A stretch of DNA of 64,000 nt, from NCBI GenBank assembly GCA_008508345.1, contig QNGE01000109.1, positions 1 to 64,000 of the forward strand, read 5' to 3'. Shown here in pieces: positions 13,147-26,400 of the stretch. The position numbers were made by a program, and so were the translations under genes. Numbering within the stretch: the first letter of the stretch is position 1; every line of letters begins with the position of its first letter. The DNA is from Paragonimus westermani (Eukaryota > Platyhelminthes > Trematoda > Plagiorchiida > Troglotrematidae). Under the pieces are notes generated by a model. That model saw nothing but the letters and a program-made list of their open reading frames with translations. It was not told the origin of the DNA and made no database searches.

Positions 13147-14264
13147 GTGAGTGAGTTTCTGTACAAGTTTTTGTTTTCTTGACAGTATGGCAATTAAGCA
13201 TCAGTGTGAACCGTTGATGTTTTCATGTCCATAATTACCAGGATGACTATCAATATTCCACGGACAAACGTCTTCATAGCTTCAATGTTATTCCAGGCTG
13301 AAGAACGCCAACAGTTACTTCCACTAGTGTCGCACATGTGGCAGAAACGTATTGAAGAGTAGCCCCCTTTCCTATAAATGACGTAGGTATCCCATTGGGA
13401 TCACAACTCTTTTGTTCGTCTTGTCTTAAGAATACTGTCTCATACAAACACCACGTTAAGCTTTGTGACGAGTATACGGACAAAAGCATTTGGTTCATGG
13501 CATGAGTCTGGCCGCATTTCGGTTCTAGTGAGCAATTGAAAATTTCCATCATCCAGCAGATGGCGCATGCCACGTTCAGCCTGAATGAATGAGCGTCAAG
13601 ATTTCAGAACTTTTCTTGGTTTTAATCAAACAACAGTTGTTTTTTTTTGACAGAGTGTATTATTGCTAATCTGTCCAAAGGTTTGATTGTTTTAAACTGA
13701 ACTCCAATCAAGAATGAACACAGCGTTCACTGTTCAGGCAGAGTCAACTGCGCACTCATTTCGTTACAGGCTCCGCAGCATACCTCCAAGATTCGCTTTA
13801 TTTAATGTTTCACAGTAGTATGTAGTTTTCATGCCCTTTTGTCAAACTCCAATCCTTATGTGTGTATTGACTAATCTTAAATTATATATCACAGATTCGC
13901 TCCATGCTTACCAAGTACCGCATGACCAAACGACTCAGTCAACTGACCGACTTTAGTAACATTGTGGCAAATGTGACTAAACGGTATAGTTTACAGATAT
14001 TTTTTTGGCTAAGAAAGAACACTATCTCGTCACTGGCAAGAACATACGCTGCTGACGAGCTTTAACAACAGCCGAGTTAGAGTATACTGCTTTTTTCCAA
14101 CGAGGCTGGCTGAAGAAGTCTACGGTACAAGGAGTGCTGCGATCAGCTGTCAGTAGCATTTAAATTACGTTAACCAAACCCACTTTTGCGTATCAGTTGG
14201 TGGATCATTATACAGCGAGCGCGTAGTTGATAATTGTTTCATTAAACAAAGCTTGAGTCCAAAT
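13147..14264. other. Intron segment, nothing recognised
   Basis: A minus-strand open frame of 99 codons (13573-13274) has no recognised domain. No repeats noted. Confidence 0.45.
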
Positions 14265-14276
14265 TAAGTGTTTCTA
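14265..14276. repeat. Target-site duplication, left copy
   Basis: TAAGTGTTTCTA, identical to 14460-14471. The two copies flank the fold-back insertion; the flanking bases beyond both copies differ, so the duplication is exactly 12 bp. Confidence 0.75.
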
Positions 14277-14459
14277 GTATTGATACGTTCGCCGAGCTTG
14301 GCATTTAGGTTGCAAACGTTTCATCACCAAGCGAGGTGACATCATCAGTGCGTGATGATGAAACGTTTGCAACCTAAATGCCAAGCTCGGCGAACATATC
14401 AATACCAAAACCATCGACCCGAGCTACAAACAACACCACCACTATTCCCAACCATCAGA
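14277..14459. mobile_element. Short fold-back insertion, probably PLE-derived, with 12-bp target-site duplication
   Basis: A 183-bp insertion bounded by identical copies of TAAGTGTTTCTA. Its left part is an inverted repeat: arm 14278-14326 against arm 14356-14404, 49 bp each with one mismatch (14286 against 14396), around a 29-nt centre. A non-repeated right tail of about 55 bp (CATCGACCCGAGC...) follows. The arm sequence (core GCCGAGCTTGGCATTTAGG and complement) resembles, from memory, sequence near the 3' ends of fluke Penelope-like elements, which are known to insert as truncated copies with inverted partial duplications. That link is inference. The near-perfect arms and exact duplication suggest a young insertion compared with the other elements here. 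It has no coding capacity. Confidence 0.72.
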
Positions 14460-14471
14460 TAAGTGTTTCTA
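14460..14471. repeat. Target-site duplication, right copy
   Basis: TAAGTGTTTCTA, the right-hand partner of 14265-14276. A 12-bp duplication fits staggered cleavage by a retroelement endonuclease and is longer than the usual duplications left by most cut-and-paste transposons. Confidence 0.75.
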
Positions 14472-17400
14472 ATTTTGTACCAGGTCAGCCGTAACTTATA
14501 TTTCCCGATAGTGGAGGAGAACTTTGTTGCATTGTAAAATAGTGGTCCAATATTAAACGTCATATATTCTGAAGTATGGCCCTCTACCTAGGACATTTAT
14601 TCCGCATTCAGTGAAGCACGGAAAAATCCAGCCATTCTCCAGCTGCCTACTCAAAATAAGTGACAGACATATTCTGACGTTCAAGTTGTGCAAATGGTTT
14701 ATGAATGGTTTTATGAATCAGTACTTACTGGGACGTGGTGAAACCGAAATTCCTTTATGACAAAATCAGGTAAATCAGGGTCACTAACCTCTTTGTAGGT
14801 TAGCCGTGTACTTCAAGTCAAAACCGCCTGGGTTAGAAGATTCGCAGAGATACTAGTAGCACCCAAAGGAAATGTACGAAAACTGTCTTTTCAAAGTCTT
14901 CGACAGTATTTACTTTCACACTGGACGGTGAGACTTAATCGGAAACAAAGGGCCAGCCCCGTGAATGTCATTACATATTAGTTGCACATGTTTGATTAGC
15001 TTTGGTCACACATTCCATTATGGAAAAGGCAAATGCTAAATCTTACATTTGTTAAATTTCAGATGATTCCTTATAACCCACTACTTCGTTGTATGACATT
15101 CGAAACCTACTAATTTGACCCTCTTGATAACCAAGACGTTAACTGTCTGGTTAGAATCTGTGGTGATTTTTCGGAACAATCTGCAGGCAAAGCAATTTTC
15201 ATTCGGTCCTGGAAAATTTGGTCTACCGGTTTTGACTCGTTGTTTCAAGAATCAAGAACGTTAACCATATTGCTTAGGAGTAAAATGCTTCTAATTCTAA
15301 ACATTTTCATATGTACCGTTCAGACACTCAATTCTAGCTATGTTTCTCAGGCAGAGATCTACAGTATATCGGAGTGTGAGGTTTACTTAGTGGCTACCGA
15401 CGTGTACTGAACTTTATAAGTGATCATGACGTTGGTCTCACGACTGAGCAGAACACTTGAATCTCGGGGCCATATGGCACACCGCTAACTGGGTAGTGGC
15501 GAACACCTCCATTCATTCAGCAGGGACTGACAGAAAAAAGTAAATATACAAGCTACTCTATTTTTTTGAATGCTAAATCGGTTACAGGTTGTGCTCGGTG
15601 TGTATTTCAATGTGGTCTGGCTCATGACTTCTACGAGTTGATATCTATCAGCTCCGAGCTTATTAAATAGACGCTGATGGTCACACGGCTGCACGTCAAT
15701 GAAGTTCAGATTTTCAGGTGATCTACAGCTTTGCAAAACAAGGCTGTAATACATTGTATCGCGATTAAAAGTGTGCTGAATCAAAAACAGAGCGACGAAA
15801 GATTAGGATGCAGGTTTGCTTTTCTGTAATTTGGATATCACAATGACGAGGTAGTTTCCCATTTGAAAGAGTTTCAAGGATGGTACTGGGAAACCCCTAT
15901 AGAACAAATTAAAGTCTGTCCTACCTTTTGGCCGACAATGGTACGCCTTGTGTATGGACACTCAAAGGGTGACTGATTTAGTGACAATTATTGATTAAGC
16001 AGCAATTCAGCATAACATTTCCTATTTTACCTCTCCAATCACACAAGTTTAAAACCTCCGTCCTCCCAGGCAGATCGGTGTATGTCGGCCTGCGAGACTT
16101 CCCACTTAATCCAACAGGGCAAGCGTTGAATCGTGACTGTGGCTAGTCTGTGTTTTGTTCTCCATATTCTGCAAGCTTTATAGTCGCTCCACTATACATC
16201 ATTAACAGTCGACTTTCTACCTTCAGATGAATAGTGTGATGTTGTCAAAATATCACAACCAGTCATCTCTAGTGTGGACAAGTTGTTCAAGTTGAACTCT
16301 GTTAACTCAGCACTTGTCAGTATAATTTTCTTCAATAGTTTTTATCTTCCCTGTACTACTGACAAGTAGTCTGGCAGATGTGATATCTGAGATGACACTC
16401 AGTTGGGAAAAGTCAAAACCTGCAGGATCCGAACTAGCCACAGAAATATCATGCGAAAATTCTGTCAGCGCTATACCAGTTGAAATGCCAGTCCATGTTG
16501 AGAGGTCAAAAGTTTCATATTTTGATTTCGCCACCCATCCAATTCATTACGTCATATAGTCCAAAGGATTTACTGTCCAAGAGGTCTTTCTGATCTCCCC
16601 TAGAGTGGTTTCCCAGTTCAGCCTGTGCATGTTTCTTTTACTTGTTCCATTTTAGCCGGAATCCCTAGTTTTCGCAACCTCATCCTCTGGATTTCTTATT
16701 GTCATTTTTTCAAACAGATATCTTTAATGAACTAGTGAAAACTTGCCCAAGGGCATTATAATTTTTCATCTTTCCTTGACTTACCGGGGCATTTAGCAAA
16801 ATCTGGAACGTTTTATTCGTCCAATTTGTACGAGATTAATATCACCACACTTTTCCCGCACTATTGCAGCAATATTTATCTTATTTACTGAATTAACCTA
16901 TTATTTACCTTCATAGTTCGCTGATGGGCATGGTATTCACGTTTGCTCTGTATATATGAGTTTTTGGTTGTGAACGGTCGCTCAAAAAAGCGGCAGCCAT
17001 TTTGGTAACAAGACATTTTGTCGACCAAATAGAAATTCGAAGGAAAGAGATGGAGGTGCACTGCTTTGCTTGTTGACAGAATTCATCTTTAGCAAAAAAA
17101 ATTGGTGGTTATTATTTCATCAATTAATGTGCCAGTGAACGAAACGGAGACCGTTCAGGAATTTGTCCGGGATGACTGTCAGTATGTTTATTATCTGAAA
17201 GATTGTCCTCGCTTATTCCATATAATGAGCGATTTCTTTTAGTTCAAAACTTTTCGACCATGCTTCCGAAGTATGGACTGAAAGAACAGCCAACTCTTAA
17301 GTTTGTTTAGTTCAGCTGTTAAAAAACATATTCATCCATTTGGTGTTATTGTTATCACTGTACTTGCAAAGCATCCGTTTAACTCCGGGAAGAAATAGCA

Positions 17401-19489
17401 CTTGATTGAATAAGAGTCAATTGATATGTCTTCAGGTCCTATTTGAACGAAATCCGTTTTTTGAGTGATTGTTACCGACTCATCCAAACAAAATGTATCG
17501 GCGAACATTCAAATTTGGCAGAAACGTGGCATGTTCTTTGGTGCAGAATCGATCACCAAAGTCATAAAATGCAAATCTCGTGTGTTCTTTAGTTTACCTG
17601 TGGGCAGTTACATTAATTTGAAGTACAAACAGTAAGTGATTCGTGTAGTGACAAAATTGAAGGATCTGACGGAGAGACTGGGTTTACCTTTCTCATTATA
17701 CGATCAACAAAACAGTACGCTCAAGACTGTTGACTTGCAACAGTCGTTCATGTCGATGACGAATTATGGCACAAGTGAGTTGATACATCTCAAATAAACC
17801 GGTGATTTTTTCGCTCACTTATGTAACACGAAGGGTTAAATAAGTATACGGCCCCGAGGTATTCTCTAATTTGATTATTGTGGAAAGTATGTTTAAATGC
17901 TACACATTGAAGTGAACCGCATTTTAGCTGTCTTAATTCTGTCCTTTTGAGCAAAAAGTAAATCACTCATTTAAAAATAGTTTGAAAACCTTTCAGATAT
18001 CGGAGTAAATGGTTGCAACCTTTTGGAGTGACCACTAGAATTGGCTGATTTCGAACTATAGGGATGGCAGTTCAGGATTTAATAAAATTAACGCGCAACC
18101 ACTCTTTCCACGACTATCCGCTCCTCCGTGATCTAGCTGCAATATCCGAACTACAATTTTACTGTTTACTATTAGGCCTTTGGTTTGATTTCCTAGCATG
18201 CCTGATGCAGTTGAGACCAAACAGGATAAAAACATTTGTCTGCTACTTTGCTGGAGGTTGATGGAACCAAGTGTTTGCAAAATTAAGCTTCCCAAATCAA
18301 GTTTCTATTTTTGGATGCTCATTTGTGGGCAAGTAGATAGGGTGTTTGTTCGGTCTTGCTAACTGCAGACAGCTGAATGGCCATATGCATGCACAGATTT
18401 ATGGTCACAAGTCTATAAGCCCTTTAATTTGCTTTAAAACCTGCCGGTGCGCATTAAATCGTCTAATTAATTTCCTATTTGACCACTTCAGGACGCTTTT
18501 ACATATTATAGACTTACACTGTGTTTGTCCGTTTGTCACAGTGCATTTCATACGGTAATACTTCTTAACAATATCATTGAACTTGCTGATATTAGAATAT
18601 TAGATACGTTGACAGTAAAACTTACCCTACGTACATCCAGTCGACTTCCGAAAGAGTATACAAACCGATCGCGTTGGACTTTTATGTACATTATGACAGT
18701 AATCTGTGCATACTATCCGACGTTAGAGATGAAATGGGTAAACGCAATAACTATGGTCGGTTCTAGTCACAGCTGCGTTTGTCAGGGTCAATAGCGGAAC
18801 TCTAGAAACCACCAGTTCTATTTTAGGGATGTGCTTACTTTAAACGAAACGTCCAAAATTGATGAACAGTCGTAAGTAATTAGGTGCTCTAGCATTCTAA
18901 AATCCCTTACAGCTATAACTCTCCTGAACACAATTCACCTGAACTGTTACGGACTCCAGCTGTGTTCAGACAGCGTTACTCAGCTGCTTGCTATTATTTT
19001 CCGCATCGTGTGAAACCTCGAAGATCGACGCTCTAGTTTTCACCCTCAACCCCTTCTTATGCCTGCCAGAAATCTTTTGTCATTAGTGGACCAGGAGGTA
19101 AGTCTGTCCACTCTGTGTCACCATCAGACGACTGAACTAACCTACTGAACAAACTCTATCGTGCACCGAACTGCAAGCGTCTCTCCATCAAATACTGAGT
19201 AGCCAATAGAGAAACGCTTTCCGGCCGTTATTAAAGCGCCAAAATCTTACTTAAATTACATTGCGTATAGCGCTACTAACAAGTGGATGTGAACTAAAGT
19301 AATCTGACGAGACAACGACCAGACTCCGCGTAATATCTACTTGTTGCTAGTCTTTCCAGATCGAGGATTGTCCTGAGCCGCATGATTCTCCAAGTGGCGT
19401 GTCTGTGATCTGTTTCGACAAGTACCGAGTCTTACTCATGGTAGGGGCGGGCGGGCCTATTAGTTCATTTTTACGTGTGGGTGGATTAT
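14472..19489. other. Intron segment, nothing recognised except possible CR1 tail near right end
   Basis: Mostly AT-rich DNA without coding signal. From about 19020 to 19490 the base composition becomes more balanced, and this may be the decayed 3' continuation of the CR1-like fossil, but I could not match motifs there. Confidence 0.4.
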
Positions 19490-20440
19490 CTTGTCAAACA
19501 TGGTGCGGAAACACTTCAGGGTAAAAAATTTCACTTGTTCTTCCCAAGTGTTTCACGGTCATTTGTGCCCTTTTAGCCGTAGCTGCGCAATGTGTAAACC
19601 TACTCAACCTGCCTTCTATTGTGATCCACAGATCTTGTTCGAATACTGCCACGAGCAGCTTATGTCGTCAAGACTATAGTCAGCATAATTTTGATAGCAA
19701 ATTTGCGTGAATCTGCATAGGCTGACATTGAACGGCAAGTTATTTGAACCACCGGTTTAGAAGGTTCAAATCGCTCTCCAAATTATCACATAGTCTGGTT
19801 ATTCTAGAACTCACTAGAGATTTGTGTCATCGGTGTAGAGCAACACCGATGAGTTGATCATTCTAGGTAGTTCAAGAACGAAAAGAATGGACAACATGAA
19901 TCTTAATGCGAATGCTTGTGAAGCAGCGTTGTTGGCTTGGAACTACTGTAATAATTATCGGTTCACCCTTACCTTGAACCTAAGTCCAGTCGGATAACCC
20001 TCAAGCCACGTAAGTGAGCGCCTGTTGAAGCCATAACTTCTTAGTTTCCTTAACAAGACCGGATGATCAGCCGTTGAAAATGTCAAGATAAAACACGTCT
20101 GTGGTCAATCGTGCCTCGGTAACCTTCATCCAACGTCACGAGCAGTCAGCGGATTCGTGATGCATGAGTATCGCTACGGAAGCCGTGTTGCTTTTTGGGT
20201 TCGAGGAGATTCATCTGGAAAGCTCTCCATCTATTCAGAAATCATTGAAGGCAGAGTTACCGGTCGATAGTTTGCTGCACCATGTCTGCATCCACCTTTG
20301 GGGATAGGTGCGACTGTAAGCTGTTTTCGGGCTTCCAGTAGATGGCCAGTTGGTAAAAAGCAGTTGAAAATTACTGTAAGAGATTCTACTCATTCTGTGT
20401 CGCAGATTTTGAGGACGACGGATGTATCATGTGTGGATGG
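19490..20440 (-). pseudogene. CR1-like LINE reverse-transcriptase fossil
   Basis: Minus-strand translations, read across several frame changes, give an ordered series of CR1/Jockey-type RT motifs. These are a segment ending VAPIPKGGCRHGAANYRP (family form PIPKGG...NYRPVSL), then SEXMESF, then ITNPLTARDVG, then VLLRKLRSYGFNRRSLTWLEG, then INSSVLLYTDDTNL at about 19826-19850, then NLESDLNLLNRWFK near 19740-19790, and LKCFRTMFDKI near 19496-19523. The catalytic box reads YTDD (19837-19826) instead of the usual YADD. Stops and shifts between motifs show it is dead. In a live element this RT copies LINE RNA at a nicked chromosomal target. It lies in the innexin intron in the same orientation as the gene. 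Borders are approximate: the 5' endonuclease part and 3' tail are not recognised. Confidence 0.8.
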
Positions 20441-23400
20441 GGCGATCTTTGTGGCGGTAGGTCCTCCAACTCAATTGTGAATGATGACATTAAAATTTAG
20501 GGTGATTCCGTCGAATGTCCAAATATGCGCTCAAAAGACGCTCGTGATTAGTAACTACGCACCTTTACTTTCCGCTTACCCATGGTGTTGCCGTCTCTGC
20601 ATCCATGCTGGTAAATTCACCAGAAGTTTGCATTTTGTGATATGTCAGTCTTACTCCTTGCGCGTCCGCTTCGACCTCGCTTTAGAAAGACTAAGGATTT
20701 GCCTAGAGCTTTCGAGCATGACCGCCTTTGTAGCAAAACCAATCCCCTCTACTAGTAACCGTAATGCGACTGCGCCACGCAGCACACTCAGTATAAACAA
20801 GTTCAGTTCTGGTTGATACATATTCCAGGAAGAACTTTTCAATGTGACTAAAAATGTGGTCGGTTTTTTAGGTCTTACGGCTTTCTGTAAGTTCGGAAAC
20901 GATTGACCAGAACGTTGTTGCCAAAGATATTGAAGGTTTTCTCAAAGAAGGGCTGTCAGTGGTGATCTAAGCCGAATGTGATAAGGAGCCAGGCCAATCA
21001 ATTTTGCGCATCTGCCTTCACCCGTGCTAAATGTACTTTACGACGGAACTTTCAACCTGAATTTTGGGGACTATGTTGTCTAACAGATAGCTGAATTCAA
21101 TTAACCCATGACTATTACAACTAAGAGGGTTTGTAATATTTAGATTACCTATCATGTCAACCTCACTGATAAGAGTGTAATTGAGACAAGACGGTACCTG
21201 GTTAACCCGCCACTTCTTATGATACCGGACGTGCTGGTATTGTCCAGCTTTCGTTACCACCGGAAGAAATCTCCAGCAGAAAAATTCGCAGTGATTTCAA
21301 ATTGATTTGTGGATTCTAGTTTCGGGTAATTAAAATTGCCTATTGCCAGTATTTAAGTATAAAGATGACATTCTACGCTCAGCGTTGCAAACGTCCGTTC
21401 AATATTTTGTACCGTACACTCAAGCACGCCTCTATTTTGAGCACAATACCTACTTGGCGCAGGTTCATAATTTTAATTCCAGCCACATTATAAATGCACC
21501 ACTGACCAACTCTGAAATGTGTAAGCAGGTTGCCGAGTTAACATCCGTTTAGAACACAAGATATGCCGTTAAAGCACTAACAGGTCTTCAATTCTCTACA
21601 TTGCGCAGTACCTCTGAACTGAACAAAAGCATGCAGCAGTCTAAATAAAGAATTTATTGATAGTATACTTGGTGTCCTTTTCACTGTATGTCAGCTTCTA
21701 TTCAGCTTTGCAGACAAACGTTCTACCACTTGTGTTGCTAGTGAATATTAGTTAATTTATGCAAAATAGAGCAGCTTGCTGCTGTTATTTTGTTGTAGCT
21801 TCAAGGTCAAACCAGAAAACTTCGGTCATGTTTAGCTCTTTGTAATGTGATAATAGGGAATCGCTCTATACAAAGTGACATTCCCGGCGATAGTCACTAA
21901 CGAATACTTGAAATAATCAATACACACAATAGTGTGTTTAGGGTTATCTGGACATACACCTGCGTGTCATTGCTGCGAAGCCGAAGGTGTGAATTATGCT
22001 TCGGTCGCACGGTATGGTTCTAACGGCACGGCGTCGATCACAGTAAGAATGCATTTTTGACAATCAGTAACCCGTTTTTCTGCATTCCGTGAGAAAATAT
22101 TTCCTGTTTAAGCCAGGTTCATCATACGCACTCTAGGAACAGCGTGTAATCCTCAGCTACAATTAATGTGACACATGTTTTAACTGTTACTAGATAGTCC
22201 AGAAAAATGAGTTTGTAAAATGTGTAGGGTAAAAAATCTACCTAAAGAAAATGGTTCCTAAGCCAAACATAGAACCTGAGTAACTAATCAGTCGCCAAGA
22301 CCATCCTCAACGGCTAATCGGATTGGCGTGCGCAGGCCACCGCATGCACAAAGTGATTCATCCCTCACTTGATCTCAATAGGGAAAGTTCACGAAACATG
22401 GTTATCAGACTCATACCAGCAAATTATATCTACGTTGTGATGCGTCCTCACCTTATCTAATGGTATTGATGCCCAACTTCAATACTCTTTTGCAAGCTGT
22501 TCGTATACCTCATGCAGGATTCATTACAAGTTGTGTGTAAATTGAAGCGACGGTTGGCGGAATAGGGACCTTCCCTTGAAAGCATGCTCCGACTTCGTTA
22601 GTGCCAAAAAACTGTGTATAAATCAAACAGAAGCTTAGTGAGGACAAACGGTTTAATTTCATCCTCTCCAGGTACACTTTTAGTAAGCCCCATGATATCC
22701 TGGTGAGTTTGCCCACATTGTTGAGCGTTTGACAGCATTAGGATCAAGTCTAAACGTTCTGTAAACGTATCCAGTCTAAGGTTAAGACGTGGGAAGACAA
22801 GAGCTAGCCGGCGGTGAGGTTTTGTATACACCACATTATACTCATCTGGATCAGGTTGATGAACAAATCGTGAGCCACTGTATTTCACTGTGACCATATA
22901 CCCTATCGGTGAAGGACAGGTGTTCAAGCATACTGGACGTGGTTTGCGCAAGCTCTTAGTAGAACGCGGTATAACGGATGGGCCTGCCAGTTAAACTGAA
23001 CGTTGAAGTATTAGATCAGTTCTACATTCGTGTTTGATGTCCGACCCGTGAATCACAGATCTTCTCGTTCCGAGCATTTTAAGGTCATCAGGTTGTTTTT
23101 GTAGAGAACTGACCACGGTTCAGATAAACCGCTTTCAACACCAAATCGAACTCCGATAAAGTGTACAGTTAACGAATCGATGTAAACGATGGGGAAGTGC
23201 AACAAGCATCAAGTAAGGCACCTCAGAAACTAAAATGACACCAATGCAGAATTTTTAAGACCAACTGAAATCAAACCTGATTGCTGAAAACTAAAACAGG
23301 TTGCTTACCGTTATAAGCTCCATACTTTATTTTTTGTTCATTTTTAAACGCAAATCTTACTGAGCAATGAAATTGATGAGAAGAAGCAGTATTCGTTTAA

Positions 23401-26400
23401 AAACGTCAACAAAGTTATACTAACGACGTTTTGCTTTTGGTTGTTACAACATCTGCCAGATTAGCCTCTTGAATCCACTGACTTTTGAATTGATGCTGAT
23501 TTGTTAATAAAACATTTTCAAATCTCAGTTTTGATTGAGGTTTCCTGATAGCATTAGATTTAAAAAAAACGGAAACCCGAAAGAACATTACATGGAACTA
23601 CGTGTACACACACAATTTATTAGAACTGCTATAGATGTTTGATGTGACAAAAGCGTTCGAACTGTTGTTGACGTACAAGCAATTGGAAAATCACGAAAAC
23701 AACTTTCATATAGTTTGGACAATACAACTAAGAACACAAAAACTATTGAATACAATCGCAACAAACACATAATACTGGTTGTAAACTATCTTACACAAGT
23801 CAACATAATATTTCATTCCCGTAGGTGATTTTAGGTTTTATATACTTCTGTAACATTAATTGACAGTTACCAAAGAAATGTACATCGTGATTGACCGCAA
23901 GCGTAACAATGACTAAGAAACGCTTTCTGATGATAGCATTAAGATCGACTGCAGCCTCACTAAGATGCCCGCATTCGCAAATATATAAAGATTAAGATTG
24001 AGAAACACTGATAGAAATACGATTTACTGTTAATTGACGTGTGCATTTCGTAAAGTAGGTGAACCATTCTCAGATTATATTATTGGACAGATTTAGCATT
24101 TTTAAATGAAAAGTACTCTCAGTTGTCAAAAACATGGTAGATTTGAAGATATTTTTGATAAAAACTTCAAAATTTTATAAGAATACACATTGCAAAACGT
24201 ACTTTGGATATTTGTAGCGTTATATAATAATGACGCTTCACTTAAGGACCAGATGCTACTTCAAACAGACGAAACTGGTCAAAACGTGGGAACTAGATAA
24301 GACATGGTAGACACTGGGTATTGCATTAGTCGGGCAAGTTTAGTTCATCAACAAGAACAACTTGCAAAGCATTCCACCTAATAATACCTGTATAACAAGG
24401 TAGTCGAGACGTTGACGAGGATTAAATTCTTACAGCCAATAGTTACGTGGATCATGCATAAGTCTCATCGACTTCATCCCGTTCATCTTTGTGCCCATTT
24501 CCATTTCCTCCTTTTCTACCAGCTTCAGTACCTGAAAAAAACAACACCGCTTTCTACCCCACTACTGTTGTTGTGACCTGAAACTGTACGGACAGTGTAT
24601 TGCCCCCGTCCTTGCCTAAACCAAATAGCTTAATGGTTTTAACCCCATCCACAAGTCTTCTCTACCATGAACTTAACATAACTGAGAATTAATGTTGTAG
24701 AATGCTCACAAATGGTCCTCAGGGTGGTAAAAATAGATTGCTTCCCACGTATTACATGGAGCGTGCCTCTCAGGATCAAAGAAAACTGATAGCATTATTT
24801 GACTATTGACTTTGCACAAGCTTGAAAGAAATAAAGGAAATCCAAAGCGTCGGTTTTGTGAAATCAGTGCAACATAATAAAAGCAGTTACAATATACACC
24901 ACTTAGTGTGTACTGAACAATTTGAGTCGTGAAAGATTTGTGTCTTCTGTCGCAAGCGTACACTGCTAGCCCATTAGTTTATCAAGAAAACTTGGACTTG
25001 GAAGGCACACGAGATAAAGGTTGCTTGCCTGTCGATGCGACATTTTACAGCTATTGAAACAAGATAGGTTACTTGTAACCATGAGCGCCTTCTGGAAACT
25101 CTGAGATACATCATATATTTAGACAGGAATCGCCTTATAAAAGATTACGCTGTTTCAAGGCCTCTTGAATCGCGAATCTGCTGCTGTTGCGTTTGACTGA
25201 TTGAATACGTTGAGTCTGTTACATTTTATGCCGGTGTTCGAGTGGTGTTGATTCCTCACGTCATATAGATAAGCCTCAAGTCAAACAGCGGTTTGTTTCC
25301 ATCGAACAGTGATTTTATGGTTTCAACACCTAACCAAACTGTACTGCATTCTGTGTTCTTGTGTCACCCCGTTATTAAATAAGTTAGTAACTTTTTTCGT
25401 TTTTTAGTGGAGAGTCACAACTAAAAAATTTAGCTTTTCCATTATCTTACTTCTCGGATATCAACTGTGACCTCAGTCTGGTGCAGATGCGCGAAATCGG
25501 ACCCAAGTAGGCGCTTCACGTAACTTGTTAATTTTTTGTTATTTGTGAGTAGTGGGAAATTTTGAATTTACATGAGTTGGACATCACTCGGACCTGCTGG
25601 CTGTTTTTACACTCATACAGACTTCACAGTCCGACCATTTTGATGATACAATAAAATGCAACTTTAGCCTTGCTAGAGCTACTCAGTAGGGCATATTCTT
25701 ACCATGGTGGGACTAGATTTCTTGCTACAATTCCATGCGGTAATCGTGTTAGCCACTGCACCACTGACCTCACATTATGCAAGGTTGATTCATCACATTT
25801 AAAATCTCAGTTGCATTTGTTTATTAGTACTGTCTAACACGTTAACGGTTTTTGTGATTTCAACTTGGACGGAATTCCCAGTTGCCTGGTCAACGGTTGG
25901 TAAATTTCCACTAGTGTCATATTATTCAGTCATGTAACAGTAACTGACAGGTTGGTTTCACCGACGCTCAGGAAGTTAATTGCTTCCGCCGTAATCCCAT
26001 ATAACCAAAAAAACTTACTCTTGAGTCCCAAATGTAGATTTGAAGTTGATTTAATGGCATATAACAAAGGAACCTGTAACAATGTACCGGCAAAAGGCTG
26101 CACACACCTGAAGAGAATGAATGAAAATGTGCAATCGCATTTTGAGGCATTTCTGGCAAATGTTTATTTGATAAAGTGTTCAATCCTTTTTCGTCTTCAT
26201 AGATGTCTTTCTTAGCAGTCATATGTGTTCTGGTGAATGCCGTAAGATTTAGGGGGTAACAGACGGTACTCTACCGATTGGCTAACGTCGATGTCGATGG
26301 TGTTTTCTTAGCAGTTTTAGTTATTGTTCGCTCTTGTGAACGACGAACCAATGTAAACCTTCTATATTTCACGCTTCAAGGCTTGGTTTACAGTTTTCTT

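Noticed and set aside
19828..19853. Hairpin CATCGGTGT / ACACCGATG
   Set aside because: It falls exactly on codons for SSVLLYTDD of the CR1-like RT, so the symmetry is explained by coding sequence and chance.
20481..20816. Plus-strand 111-codon frame
   Set aside because: It runs antisense next to the CR1-like fossil and has no domain; probably a shadow of its decayed 5' part.
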